Shown one piece after another: positions 26,030 to 32,747 of a DNA stretch of 36,344 nt. The position numbers and the translations under genes are program-made. The notes under the pieces are model-generated. The model was not told the origin of the DNA. It saw only the letters and a list, made by a program, of their open reading frames with translations, and ran no database searches. Position 1 is the first letter of the stretch. Each line of letters starts with the position of its first letter. Origin of the DNA: Lachnospiraceae bacterium (GTDB taxonomy: Bacteria; Bacillota; Clostridia; Lachnospirales; Lachnospiraceae); assembly GCA_021200995.1 (NCBI GenBank), contig JAJQFS010000070.1:1-36344 (forward strand), in the 5' to 3' direction.

Positions 26030-26201
26030 CCTGCTGTGTGCCACGCTGCAGGCAACCAGAGGATATCATGACCTGATTCAGTATGAAGACGGCTTTGAAG
26101 AGTATGTAACGGCGGTATTCCAAAAGGGCGGGCGCAGGAAAATGGTTGTCACGGCTGACAGCGGGCAGGCCATGATCAGAGACATCATGGAAAAGATATG
26201 A
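26004..26201 (+). CDS. Conserved small phage protein, unknown function
   Basis: A 65-residue protein beginning MEDKQKICDLLCATLQATRG. The ATG at 26004 has AAAGGAAG just upstream; an in-frame TTG at 25989 is less likely. The segment EEYVTAVFQKGGRRKMVVTA is polar and probably globular; no motif or membrane segment is seen. It overlaps both neighbours, which supports translation within the operon. Confidence 0.65.
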   Translation: MEDKQKICDLLCATLQATRGYHDLIQYEDGFEEYVTAVFQKGGRRKMVVTADSGQAMIRDIMEKI

Positions 26202-26212
26202 AGGGAGGCAAC

Positions 26213-26488
26213 ATGAAAAAATACGTAATGCTCCAGGCACCAAAGGAGAACGAGCATGATACGGCGCCGCAGATTCTGATTATTGATAATTCCACTGCGA
26301 TCGGCAAGAGCAGAGTGGAGAAGCTGGTCAATCAGGGATACCGCTTCGCCGGTACGATTGAGACTGAGTTATCCGAGAGCATTGTTCGATCGGGTATCTG
26401 TCGGGACAGAATAGACAGGCTGGAAGCATATCAGTCGAGGATCAGAGAGGTCAGGCAGCTGCTCGGCAACACTCTGGAGACGGTATGA
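26213..26488 (+). CDS. Small phage protein, unknown function
   Basis: A 91-residue protein. The start at 26213 (AGGGAGG at 26202-26208) is preferred over the in-frame ATG at 26198, which overlaps the preceding stop. It begins MKKYVMLQAPKENEHDTAPQ; the C-terminal half (CRDRIDRLEAYQSRIREVRQ) is a likely amphipathic helix. No family was recognised. Confidence 0.65.
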   Translation: MKKYVMLQAPKENEHDTAPQILIIDNSTAIGKSRVEKLVNQGYRFAGTIETELSESIVRSGICRDRIDRLEAYQSRIREVRQLLGNTLETV

Positions 26489-26500
26489 AAGGAGAGGCTT

Positions 26501-26656
26501 ATGATCAGCGATTATAGGGCATATGGTTTTCTCATCGCCATCCGGCGTTCATGTTATAGACCGGATGGCCAGGAAACTGCAGTAAAGAAAATGTGTGATG
26601 AATTCACGGAAAGAAATAAGAAAAATACAGAGACAGTCGGAATCGAAGATAAATAA
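26501..26656 (+). CDS. Small phage protein, unknown function
   Basis: A 51-residue product (MISDYRAYGFLIAIRRSCYR and onward) with an AAAGGAGAGG site seven bases before the ATG at 26501. The C-terminal half is highly charged. It is the last gene before a non-coding, hairpin-rich stretch. Confidence 0.55.
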   Translation: MISDYRAYGFLIAIRRSCYRPDGQETAVKKMCDEFTERNKKNTETVGIEDK

Positions 26657-26854
26657 AAAGGAGCGGATGCAAATCCGCTCCGCTCTCCGACAATGTGGAG
26701 GCACGCTTTAACCAAACACTTAAAGTGTACCACCGCAAGGGAGTAAAGTCAATCGAAAAACCGCGAAAATAAAGGCAATTCGGGCCTTTTAAAAAAGTCC
26801 TTAAGGATATTAAACTTAGCGGTTATACGAAAGCAGGTGGTACATATCTATGTC
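26657..26854. other. Hairpin-rich non-coding region upstream of rep
   Basis: About 200 bases without a gene. It holds a perfect nine-base stem with a GCAA loop (GGAGCGGAT/ATCCGCTCC, 26660-26681; on the minus strand TTTTTATTT follows, so it could terminate leftward RNA). It also holds the palindrome ACACTTAAAGTGT (26716-26728), a six-base stem AAAGGC/GCCTTT (26771-26789) and TCCTTAAGGA (near 26798-26807). Its place just before a HUH Rep gene makes it a candidate replication origin, which is inference. Confidence 0.5.
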
Positions 26855-27565
26855 ATGAAGGTATATGACCTGGGTAAGAGGAAGTGGATTGATAAATATT
26901 ACCCAGGGAACTATGGAGCGCCGGGACGTCCCCGGAATAAAAAGAGAAAGAAGACGCCAGAGGATATCGCCAGGGTAAACCAGAGGAACAAGGAAAAGAA
27001 AGTGCAGCTGTTAATCCTCGCCAACTTCAAGGAAGGTGACTGGCATCTGATCCTGACTTACAAGAAAGAGGAACGCCCTCCAGACATGGACCAGGCGAAG
27101 AAAGATATCAGTGAGTTCATGGACAGCATGCGCCGGGAGTGTAAAAAGCTGGGGATTCCTTTTAAGTGGATCCGCGTCACAGAGGTGGGAAAGAGAGGCG
27201 GCTGCCACCATCATCTGGTGATAGAGAACTTCCCAGGCGTGGTGAAACTGGTGCAGAAATACTGGACGCACGGCCGGACACATTTTACTCCGCTGTATGA
27301 GGATGGTGAGTTTGAGGATCTGGCTGAGTACCTGGTGAAAAAGGAAACCAAAGAGGAATGGACCGGCTGCAGTTATTCCAGGAGCCGAAATCTTGTCATA
27401 CCGGAGCCAACGAAAGAGGTTGTCCACAGGAAAAGGTGGAAAAAGGAGCCGCAGCCGCCGAAGGGATGGCGTCTGGTACCGAACACTCTGGTAAACGGGA
27501 TCAATCCGGTGACGGAGTATCCGTACCAGCACTACATGATAGAGCAATTGTGCGATTCGGGATGA
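26855..27565 (+). CDS. HUH-family replication initiator (rolling-circle Rep-like)
   Basis: A 236-residue protein with the three motifs of HUH endonucleases in order. Motif 1 is HLILTY (near residue 64), motif 2 the histidine cluster CHHHLVIE (near 115), and motif 3 EYLVKK, a YxxK motif with the probable nicking tyrosine (near 160). Such enzymes nick one strand and attach to its 5' end to start rolling-circle replication. The N-terminus is very basic (PGRPRNKKRKKTPEDIARV). The start at 26855 gives MKVYDLGKRKW; the GTG at 26837 is an alternative. Confidence 0.75.
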   Translation: MKVYDLGKRKWIDKYYPGNYGAPGRPRNKKRKKTPEDIARVNQRNKEKKVQLLILANFKEGDWHLILTYKKEERPPDMDQAKKDISEFMDSMRRECKKLGIPFKWIRVTEVGKRGGCHHHLVIENFPGVVKLVQKYWTHGRTHFTPLYEDGEFEDLAEYLVKKETKEEWTGCSYSRSRNLVIPEPTKEVVHRKRWKKEPQPPKGWRLVPNTLVNGINPVTEYPYQHYMIEQLCDSG

Positions 27566-27586
27566 AGAACAGGAGGCAGAAAGCAA

Positions 27587-27964
27587 ATGGCAAAAAGCAT
27601 TATGCAGAAATACACTGACACCTGGAACCGTGAATGTTTCCTCTGCAGGGAAAAAGCGGAGCGCGAAGGATATTATGGTGAGCTTCAGCACGAGAACCTG
27701 GACAGGCACCACATCATGTACGGGACGGCCAACAGGCAATTATCCGAGCATTACGGCCTGTGGGTGTACCTCTGTAAAGATCATCACCAGTGGGGGCCGG
27801 ATGCAGTGCATTTTAACCAGGAGACGGACCGACACTTAAGGGAAAAGGCACAGACAGCATTTGAGCAAAAATATGGCCACGAGAAGTGGATGCAGGTATT
27901 TGGTATGAGTTACCTGGAGGAAGGAGAAGAGTATGAGTACACAGTCAGAGAAGACTGGCAGTGA
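27587..27964 (+). CDS. HNH-like Cys/His zinc-binding phage protein
   Basis: A 125-residue protein with a CxxC pair (RECFLCREKAE), an LDRHHIMYGTANRQLSEHYG core and a later LCKDHHQWG. The CxxC, HH and CxxHH layout resembles HNH nucleases, where HH would serve catalysis, but the third ligand cannot be confirmed. It begins 21 bases after the rep stop behind AGGAGG. It may process DNA in replication or recombination. Confidence 0.65.
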   Translation: MAKSIMQKYTDTWNRECFLCREKAEREGYYGELQHENLDRHHIMYGTANRQLSEHYGLWVYLCKDHHQWGPDAVHFNQETDRHLREKAQTAFEQKYGHEKWMQVFGMSYLEEGEEYEYTVREDWQ

Positions 27965-28229
27965 AGTAATGACTGATCAGGATTATGAGCGGGCAAAGGA
28001 GATGCTGAATCGCTTCATTGATGAGCAGGAGGATAGAAGGTCATATCTGGAAATGTTCATGAGCGCAACGAGCTATCTGATGGGGCTGTTCAAGGGCCGG
28101 GGAAGCGTTCCTGTGAGCTTGTTGGAGTATGCCAACAATGCATCATTGGAGAAAGCACAAAAGAGGTGGGCGAAACGAGAAGGGCAAGGAAGACAGTTAT
28201 TAATATCATCACCGGTATTGCGGCGCTGA
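27933..28229 (+). CDS. Small phage protein, unknown function
   Basis: A 98-residue acidic-then-basic protein (MSTQSEKTGSEVMTDQDYER and onward). The start overlaps the preceding gene by 32 bases and is preceded by GGAGGAAGGAG. An alternative start is the in-frame ATG at 27969. The middle (FMSATSYLMGLFKGRG) is weakly hydrophobic. Family not recognised. Confidence 0.6.
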   Translation: MSTQSEKTGSEVMTDQDYERAKEMLNRFIDEQEDRRSYLEMFMSATSYLMGLFKGRGSVPVSLLEYANNASLEKAQKRWAKREGQGRQLLISSPVLRR

Positions 28230-28456
28230 TGTTCATCTTCGGGGCCTGCATGCTGGACAGCGAAGACCTTACTCTGCCGCTGCTTTTAATCATTCCATCC
28301 CTGCTCTGGCTGGTGCCGTACGCGATCAGGAGTGACCAGTATATTACACGGGAGGACTATGATGAGGATCATATGCGCATCGATATTTACATTTATCATG
28401 ACAGGGCTGGGAGTACGGGCCGCGCTGGCTATTATCTGGAAAGCAAAGAAGAGTAA
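28166..28456 (+). CDS. Two-helix membrane protein, unknown function
   Basis: A 96-residue frame from GTG at 28166. Two transmembrane helices are predicted: VINIITGIAALMFIFGACM (about 11-30) and LTLPLLLIIPSLLWLVPYAI (about 35-55). The charged tail overlaps, in another frame, the next small membrane protein, so the 3' part may not be needed. It overlaps the preceding gene by 64 bases. Confidence 0.5.
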   Translation: MGETRRARKTVINIITGIAALMFIFGACMLDSEDLTLPLLLIIPSLLWLVPYAIRSDQYITREDYDEDHMRIDIYIYHDRAGSTGRAGYYLESKEE

Positions 28457-28478
28457 AAAGACGGGAGAAAGGCCGTGA
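28362..28478 (+). CDS. Very small membrane protein
   Basis: A 38-residue product starting MRIICASIFTFIMTGLGVRA, one transmembrane helix followed by a lysine-rich tail (KAKKSKKTGERP). A strong GGAGG site lies six bases before the ATG at 28362. It lies inside the 3' part of the preceding frame, shifted by one base. Such mini-proteins are common in this operon (31872, 35768, 35878). Confidence 0.5.
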   Translation: MRIICASIFTFIMTGLGVRAALAIIWKAKKSKKTGERP

Positions 28479-28549
28479 ATATAAACAAGGGCATCGCGAG
28501 AGGCCCTCCTGGAACGGCATATTATTTGGAGCGAAGGAGAACGACAGAA

Positions 28550-29941
28550 ATGGGATTAAGAGCAAGAAGTGATGTCTATGTAAATCTGCCAGTGGAAAAA
28601 CTGCATCCGCATCCGGACAACCCGCGGAAAGATCTGGGCGACCTGACAGAGTTATCGGAGTCTATCAAAAAGAATGGAATCATGCAGAACCTGACGGTTA
28701 TACCGGATGGGGAAGGATATAAGATCCTGATCGGGCACAGACGATGCGCCGCGGCGAAGCTGGCCGGACTGAAAGAATTGCCCTGCCGGATCGCGATAGG
28801 CTTAGATGACAGAGAGCAGCAGCTGATCATGCTGGAAGAAAACATGGAGCGCCGGGATCTGACGGTGTGGGAGCAGGCGGAGAGTTTTCAGATGGTACTC
28901 GATCTGGGTGGATCGGTGCAGGATATTGCCGAAAAGACCGGTTTTTCGAAGTCAACTGTTTATCATCGTTTACAGATTGCGAAACTTCCAAAAGAGGCTG
29001 TAAAGAAGGCCACGGAAGGCGAAAACAGCTTTCAGATGTCCATTACGGACTTCATTGAGCTGGAGAAAGTCAGTGATCTAAAAAAGCGCGAACAGATTCT
29101 TGAGAATGCGTTCAGCCCCAGAGATTTAAAAAGCAGGGTTGATATGGTGGTTGAGCAGGAAAAACGCGACAAGGCGCGGGAAAACATTGAGTTCATGCTG
29201 GAGACGCTGGGCGTGAAGAGGGCACCGAAGGGCACAGAAAATCAGGTATGGGGCAGCAAGTGGCAGCAGGTAAAGACGTTTAATTTAAACCAGCCTGTCC
29301 CGAAAGAGATAGATATGACGGGGCTGGAGGGTACAGTTTACGCTTCGAGCAATTACACAGTGTATGTCCTGAAAAGGGCGGAGAAAAAGAAGGAAGACTC
29401 TGAGAGTGAGTTAAGGGCCAAAGAGATTACACGCCGGTGCAAGGAAATGAAAAAGATTCAGGACCGCATGACTGAGGATCGTGAGCGCTGGATCCTGAAT
29501 ATGGTCACCGAAGGAGAGAACCTGAAAGATATTAATAAACAGAATGAGGCATATCGCCTGTGCTGGAAAACATTATATGAGGTCGGATGCTTTGTCAGGG
29601 ATGGCGTGATAGAACGCTTCCTGTCCAGAGCGATGTGGGATGAGGATTATTACGGACTCAAAGAAGAGGATCAGGACAAGCTTCGCCAGATGACGCGTGA
29701 CATGGAAATGGGGCTGCAGATGCTGATTTTTGCAAGTGAAGAGTTAAAAGATACAAAGAGTTCCAGTACAGTATTATGGATCAGTTATAAGGCAGGATAT
29801 AACGAGGACGCCGGCCGCGTACACAGGATGATGCTTGAGACAATGAATGCTTTCGGGAAATTTAAATATGACGCGGAGGAAATGGAACTGATCAACGGGA
29901 CACATGAATTGTATATGAAGGAGGAACCAGATGAAGGATAG
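28550..29941 (+). CDS. ParB/Spo0J-like nuclease-domain protein
   Basis: A 463-residue protein. The start at 28550 has GGAG ten bases upstream; 25 more in-frame codons upstream look untranslated. Residues about 8-95 are the ParB N-terminal domain: VEKLHPHPDNPRK and the nucleotide-binding ILIGHRRCAAAKLAG. Next comes ENMERRDLTVWEQAESFQ and a DNA-binding HTH (VQDIAEKTGFSKSTVYHRLQ), also ParB-like. The long C-terminal part is charged and unclassified. It may segregate a low-copy replicon or regulate phage genes; no ParA is present nearby. Confidence 0.85.
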   Translation: MGLRARSDVYVNLPVEKLHPHPDNPRKDLGDLTELSESIKKNGIMQNLTVIPDGEGYKILIGHRRCAAAKLAGLKELPCRIAIGLDDREQQLIMLEENMERRDLTVWEQAESFQMVLDLGGSVQDIAEKTGFSKSTVYHRLQIAKLPKEAVKKATEGENSFQMSITDFIELEKVSDLKKREQILENAFSPRDLKSRVDMVVEQEKRDKARENIEFMLETLGVKRAPKGTENQVWGSKWQQVKTFNLNQPVPKEIDMTGLEGTVYASSNYTVYVLKRAEKKKEDSESELRAKEITRRCKEMKKIQDRMTEDRERWILNMVTEGENLKDINKQNEAYRLCWKTLYEVGCFVRDGVIERFLSRAMWDEDYYGLKEEDQDKLRQMTRDMEMGLQMLIFASEELKDTKSSSTVLWISYKAGYNEDAGRVHRMMLETMNAFGKFKYDAEEMELINGTHELYMKEEPDEG

Positions 29942-30326
29942 GATTGGAAAATGCAGTTTCTGCGGGCAGTTAATGACCATCCAGGCAGAAGATAACATTG
30001 GGCAGGAAGAGGTTGACGCCAGGGTAACAAAAGCCTGCACCTGCTCCCAAGGGCTTGAATTCCGCCAGGAGGAAGAAAGACTCAGAAGAATACAGGAAGC
30101 CAAAGAGAAGGCCTGCAAGAGCGTGGAAGAACTTTTTGAAGCAGATTATCCGGATGCGGCCACAATCCTTTACGCCTGTATCAGCCTGGCAGCGGAGAAA
30201 AAGATCAGGGGCATCCGGATCAGCCTGGGCAATGATACAACGGCAGTGATGAATGCGGCAGCAGGCAAAATCAAAGTGGAGCGCATCGAGAAAAAAAGCA
30301 CGTCAAGGTCTACGGATTTTGAATAA
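29931..30326 (+). CDS. Zinc-finger phage protein, unknown function
   Basis: A 131-residue protein whose N-terminus has a CxxC pair (GKCSFCGQLM) and a later CTC, consistent with zinc binding. A coiled-coil-like segment (FRQEEERLRRIQEAKEKACK) follows. The start overlaps the ParB-like gene by 11 bases behind a GGAGG site. Function unknown. Confidence 0.7.
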   Translation: MKDRIGKCSFCGQLMTIQAEDNIGQEEVDARVTKACTCSQGLEFRQEEERLRRIQEAKEKACKSVEELFEADYPDAATILYACISLAAEKKIRGIRISLGNDTTAVMNAAAGKIKVERIEKKSTSRSTDFE

Positions 30327-30406
30327 GCTGCGATTTGCACAGCAAAAAGGCTCAGGGCGCTGCATTTCAGCAGCGGATCAGCTGATAATGCTGCATTTTG
30401 GCAGCA
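30327..30406. repeat. Tandem GCTGC-ATTT-GCAGC stem-loops
   Basis: Three similar stem-loops stand in 80 bases: GCTGCGATTTGCACAGC (30327-30343, imperfect), CGCTGC-ATTTCA-GCAGCG (30358-30375) and TGCTGC-ATTTTG-GCAGCA (30389-30406). A ten-base palindrome ATCAGCTGAT (30377-30386) lies between the last two. The unit ends directly before the ribosome binding site of the 30417 gene. Confidence 0.7.
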
Positions 30407-30416
30407 GGGAGAGAAG

Positions 30417-30806
30417 ATGAATGTATCGGGGTTTGTGGAGATCGAAGAAAAAATATATCAGACGGCACATGAGAATGCCTGGTCAGTAGAGTGCATGGCT
30501 GGCCATGATGCTGCAGACAGAAGCCTGGAGTATATCGGCAGCAGGATTCTCCCAAACGACTATGTATATGACTTTTTTCAGGATTCTGACGGTGGGTGGT
30601 GGTACCAGACTAGGAAAGGTCTGCGGGAGATCGGTATTGTGGATATAGAGACGGTAATTTTCGGTCCGCCAGCGTTAAGAAAGACCAATTCGAGAGGAAA
30701 GGGAAAAAGAAATTATGAACAGAATGAGATTATTCGAGAGAAAACAGCGCAAGGAGACGGACCGCCATGGGAGGAGGGCGGTTTACTCTCCCAGGAAGCT
30801 GGCTAG
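30417..30806 (+). CDS. Phage protein, unknown function
   Basis: A 129-residue frame starting behind GGGAGAGAAG. The first 85 residues (MNVSGFVEIEEKIYQTAHEN to VDIETVIFG) look like a folded acidic protein. The tail (KTNSRGKGKRNYEQNEIIRE and onward) is read across the start of the next gene and looks non-native, so an ancestral stop may have been lost. Family unknown. Confidence 0.6.
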   Translation: MNVSGFVEIEEKIYQTAHENAWSVECMAGHDAADRSLEYIGSRILPNDYVYDFFQDSDGGWWYQTRKGLREIGIVDIETVIFGPPALRKTNSRGKGKRNYEQNEIIREKTAQGDGPPWEEGGLLSQEAG

Positions 30807-30894
30807 GTGTGTTGCCAGGGCGAAGATGAAAAAGGCCGGAATCCAGAAGGCCAATAAGCATTTTGAGGACTGGAGAGGATATGTGATGAAATGA
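30715..30894 (+). CDS. Basic small phage protein
   Basis: A 59-residue product: MNRMRLFERKQRKETDRHGR, then RRAVYSPRKLARCVARAKMK and a C-terminus ending in WRGYVMK. It is strongly basic and may bind nucleic acid. AGAGGAAAGGG precedes the ATG. It overlaps the preceding frame by 92 bases and reads more like a protein there than that frame does. Confidence 0.6.
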   Translation: MNRMRLFERKQRKETDRHGRRAVYSPRKLARCVARAKMKKAGIQKANKHFEDWRGYVMK

Positions 30895-30965
30895 ATGATT
30901 ACATAGACAAGAATGACCTGGACCGCCGCCGTGCTGAGAGCGATAGAAGGGAGCGGAGAAGATGA
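30891..30965 (+). CDS. Possible 24-residue coupled leader peptide
   Basis: A frame of 24 codons (MNDYIDKNDLDRRRAESDRR and four Arg/Glu residues). Its start overlaps the preceding stop as ATGA, and its stop overlaps the next start as ATGA, so ribosomes could pass through all three. It may be only coupling sequence rather than a functional protein. Confidence 0.3.
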   Translation: MNDYIDKNDLDRRRAESDRRERRR

Positions 30966-31375
30966 CTAATCAGGAAGCGATTAAGGTTATACAGACTGAG
31001 GCTGAGTGCGTTAGAAGAAATATTCTAAATCAGTGCGATAGGCAGTGCAGATTTTGTGATTTGCTGCTGGAAGATAAACAAGTAAACGAGGCCTATGATT
31101 GTGCGATTATTGCCTTAAGGAACCAGGAGCGCGAGAAATGGCACCCGATCAATCCGGATGACCTGGACTCGTTTCCAAATGACGATAGGTTTGTCCTGGT
31201 ATCTTTCAGCAATTATGAAGGCGTGGATATAGCCAGATGGCGCATGGATGCGGAAGGCGGGATGTTCTGCCCAGGAGATGAAGACTATCCGTATACAAGA
31301 AGCGGAATATATGTAAATGCCTGGAGAGAATGTCCTGAAAGGTGGACAGATACAGATGTGGATGACAGAATTTGA
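30962..31375 (+). CDS. DUF551-like phage protein
   Basis: A 137-residue protein. The N-terminal part (MTNQEAIKVIQTEAECVRRN, CDRQCRFCDLLLED, then AYDCAIIALRNQER) is a recurrent module of Clostridia phages with possible metal-binding cysteines. The C-terminal part (KWHPINPDDLDSFPNDDRFV) resembles DUF551. The site AAGGGAGCGGAGAAG before its ATG is identical to that of the gene at 34142. Function unknown. Confidence 0.65.
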   Translation: MTNQEAIKVIQTEAECVRRNILNQCDRQCRFCDLLLEDKQVNEAYDCAIIALRNQEREKWHPINPDDLDSFPNDDRFVLVSFSNYEGVDIARWRMDAEGGMFCPGDEDYPYTRSGIYVNAWRECPERWTDTDVDDRI

Positions 31376-31730
31376 TATTTGTCAGAGATATAGGCAGGCA
31401 AAGAACCCGAAGAATATGATTGGCACACTGGCGGACCTGAATGCCGTTACAAAGGAAGACATAACCGAAATACTGATCCGGAGGGGAGAAATCAGACTGG
31501 GAGGAAAGAAAACCACGAAGATACGCCCCCTTCCGGAAGGTTTTGAGCAAATAGCGGACAGGGTTGACAAGGGAGAGTTGACGATCGCGGAAGCTTCGAG
31601 AAGTCTTGGATTGAAAGACAGCATGTTCAGATATTTAAAGGGCAGACTCGACAGTGAAAGGGCTGAAACGCGACTGATAGAAGCGGCAGCAGGACAGCAG
31701 GAGAAAAAGTGGCAGCAGAACTCGGAGTAA
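31356..31730 (+). CDS. HTH-like phage protein
   Basis: A 124-residue protein from ATG 31356 (AAAGGTGG upstream), overlapping the preceding gene by 20 bases. TEFDICQRYRQAKNPKNMIG followed by LADLNAVTKEDITEILIRRG resembles the small HTH modules of Clostridia phages. A second possible HTH is KGELTIAEASRSLGLKDSMF. It may regulate transcription or packaging genes; no direct evidence. Confidence 0.6.
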   Translation: MWMTEFDICQRYRQAKNPKNMIGTLADLNAVTKEDITEILIRRGEIRLGGKKTTKIRPLPEGFEQIADRVDKGELTIAEASRSLGLKDSMFRYLKGRLDSERAETRLIEAAAGQQEKKWQQNSE

Positions 31731-31795
31731 AGTGAAAATTGAGAAGCGGCGAGTAAAAAAGGACAATGTGGCAGCAGGACATAATTGATCTGAAT

Positions 31796-31825
31796 TAACC
31801 TCGGGTTAAAAATAACCCGAGGTTA
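31796..31825. other. Perfect 13-base inverted repeat
   Basis: TAACCTCGGGTTA pairs fully with its complement across AAAA. No U-run follows on the plus strand, so it is not a classical rightward terminator. It lies in the 140-base gap between the genes at 31356 and 31872, in which nothing else was seen. Confidence 0.75.
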
Positions 31826-31871
31826 TATAAAAAACGGTTGATTTATTTTAATTTCCAGAAAGGATGAGATA

Positions 31872-32027
31872 ATGATAAAGGCAATCATCGTAATTTTATA
31901 TCTCTGCGCAGGCTATTTTGGCGGAAGAGTATTCGGTTATGGCGGCTTATTGGAAATATTTATCTGGCCGATTGTGGTGCCTATCGTGGCGTGGGTGAGA
32001 TACGAAAATAAAAAGGGCAGCCGGTAA
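31872..32027 (+). CDS. Small membrane protein
   Basis: A 51-residue product: MIKAIIVILYLCAGYFGGRV, a short glycine-rich turn, then FIWPIVVPIVAWVRYENKKG. Two hydrophobic stretches suggest a hairpin in the membrane. AAAGGATGAG precedes the ATG. The stop lies 24 bases before the end of the convergent hicB gene. Confidence 0.6.
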   Translation: MIKAIIVILYLCAGYFGGRVFGYGGLLEIFIWPIVVPIVAWVRYENKKGSR

Positions 32028-32050
32028 GACTGCCCCAATGAAACCAGAGA

Positions 32051-32437
32051 TTAAGCAAGTTTCTGCATAAGGCCATCCTGCAGCACCTGAGAGCAGTTAA
32101 TTCCTCGCTGATCTGCCAGGTTGGCCATCCAGGCGGGAAGGGAAACGCTTTTCCGAACGGCCCTTGTATCAATGGAAGCGCGATAAGCAATCGTATCAAC
32201 TGAAATGATAGAGAGCGCCGCAGCATCCGGGCAGTTCAGCTCATGCTGGGAAGTGGGTGCAGGAATAGGGTCGTGATGATCTTCAGCTGCTACAAGCCAG
32301 AGATTTGCAGCGTCTGTGATCATATCAATGGCATCTTCTAGGCTGTTACCGGTGCTGATGCATCCTGGAAGATCAGGTACACGGGCATAAAATTTAGAGC
32401 CGTCAGTTTCAAAAGTTGCGGTATAAAGAGCTTTCAT
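32051..32437 (-). CDS. hicB: HicB antitoxin
   Basis: A 128-residue antitoxin of the type II HicAB system. The partly degraded RNase H-like N-domain is YTATFETDGSKFYARVPDLP-GC followed by TGNSLEDAIDMITDAANLWL. The C-terminus (VRKSVSLPAWMANLADQRGI) is a ribbon-helix-helix DNA-binding domain, so it should repress its own promoter. hicA lies just upstream on the same strand, 29 bases apart, the usual toxin-first order. Confidence 0.9.
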   Translation of the reverse strand: MKALYTATFETDGSKFYARVPDLPGCISTGNSLEDAIDMITDAANLWLVAAEDHHDPIPAPTSQHELNCPDAAALSIISVDTIAYRASIDTRAVRKSVSLPAWMANLADQRGINCSQVLQDGLMQKLA

Positions 32438-32466
32438 ATAGTCCCTCCTTTGGGAGGGCGGAATGG

Positions 32467-32652
32467 TTACCGCCCGTTTTGTTTGATTTCCTTCATGATG
32501 TATCGAAGATCATCTTCATCGAAATCATGTCGTTTTAGTGGAATGGTGCATCTCAGCGTAGGGTTGTAATACTGATCATGTTTTTTGCCATGCCGTTCGA
32601 GAAAGTAGCCGCCTTCGTTGAGTGCTTGGATTGCTTTGTCTCTTGGTTTCAT
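32467..32652 (-). CDS. hicA: HicA toxin
   Basis: A 61-residue mRNA interferase of the double-stranded RNA-binding fold. The family core is visible as GGYFLERHGKKHDQYYNP; His25 aligns with the catalytic histidine of the GSH-type motif, here with Lys in place of Ser. The C-terminus DFDEDDLRYIMKEIKQNGR fits. It cleaves mRNA when HicB is lost. A GGAGG site precedes the start. The pair is read against the surrounding operon. Confidence 0.9.
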   Translation of the reverse strand: MKPRDKAIQALNEGGYFLERHGKKHDQYYNPTLRCTIPLKRHDFDEDDLRYIMKEIKQNGR

Positions 32653-32672
32653 ATTGTCCCTCCTTGATTATG

Positions 32673-32728
32673 ATTATACATAAAATTATATAAAATGTCA
32701 AGGAGAAATTGCATAAAATTATATAAAA
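32673..32728 (-). promoter_or_regulatory. hicAB promoter with duplicated operator
   Basis: On the minus strand TTGACA (32696-32701) and TATAAT (32673-32678) are both perfect and 17 bases apart. The 17 bases between them (32679-32695, CATAAAATTATATAAAA) recur exactly at 32712-32728, centre to centre 33 bases. They are likely HicB binding sites; the first lies within the promoter, so binding should block RNA polymerase. Confidence 0.85.
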
Positions 32729-32747
32729 ATTGATTGGGGGATATACA

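Noticed and set aside
27011-27739. Leftward frame of 242 codons opposite rep
   Set aside because: Rep has HUH motifs, a start context and operon position; the opposite frame has none.
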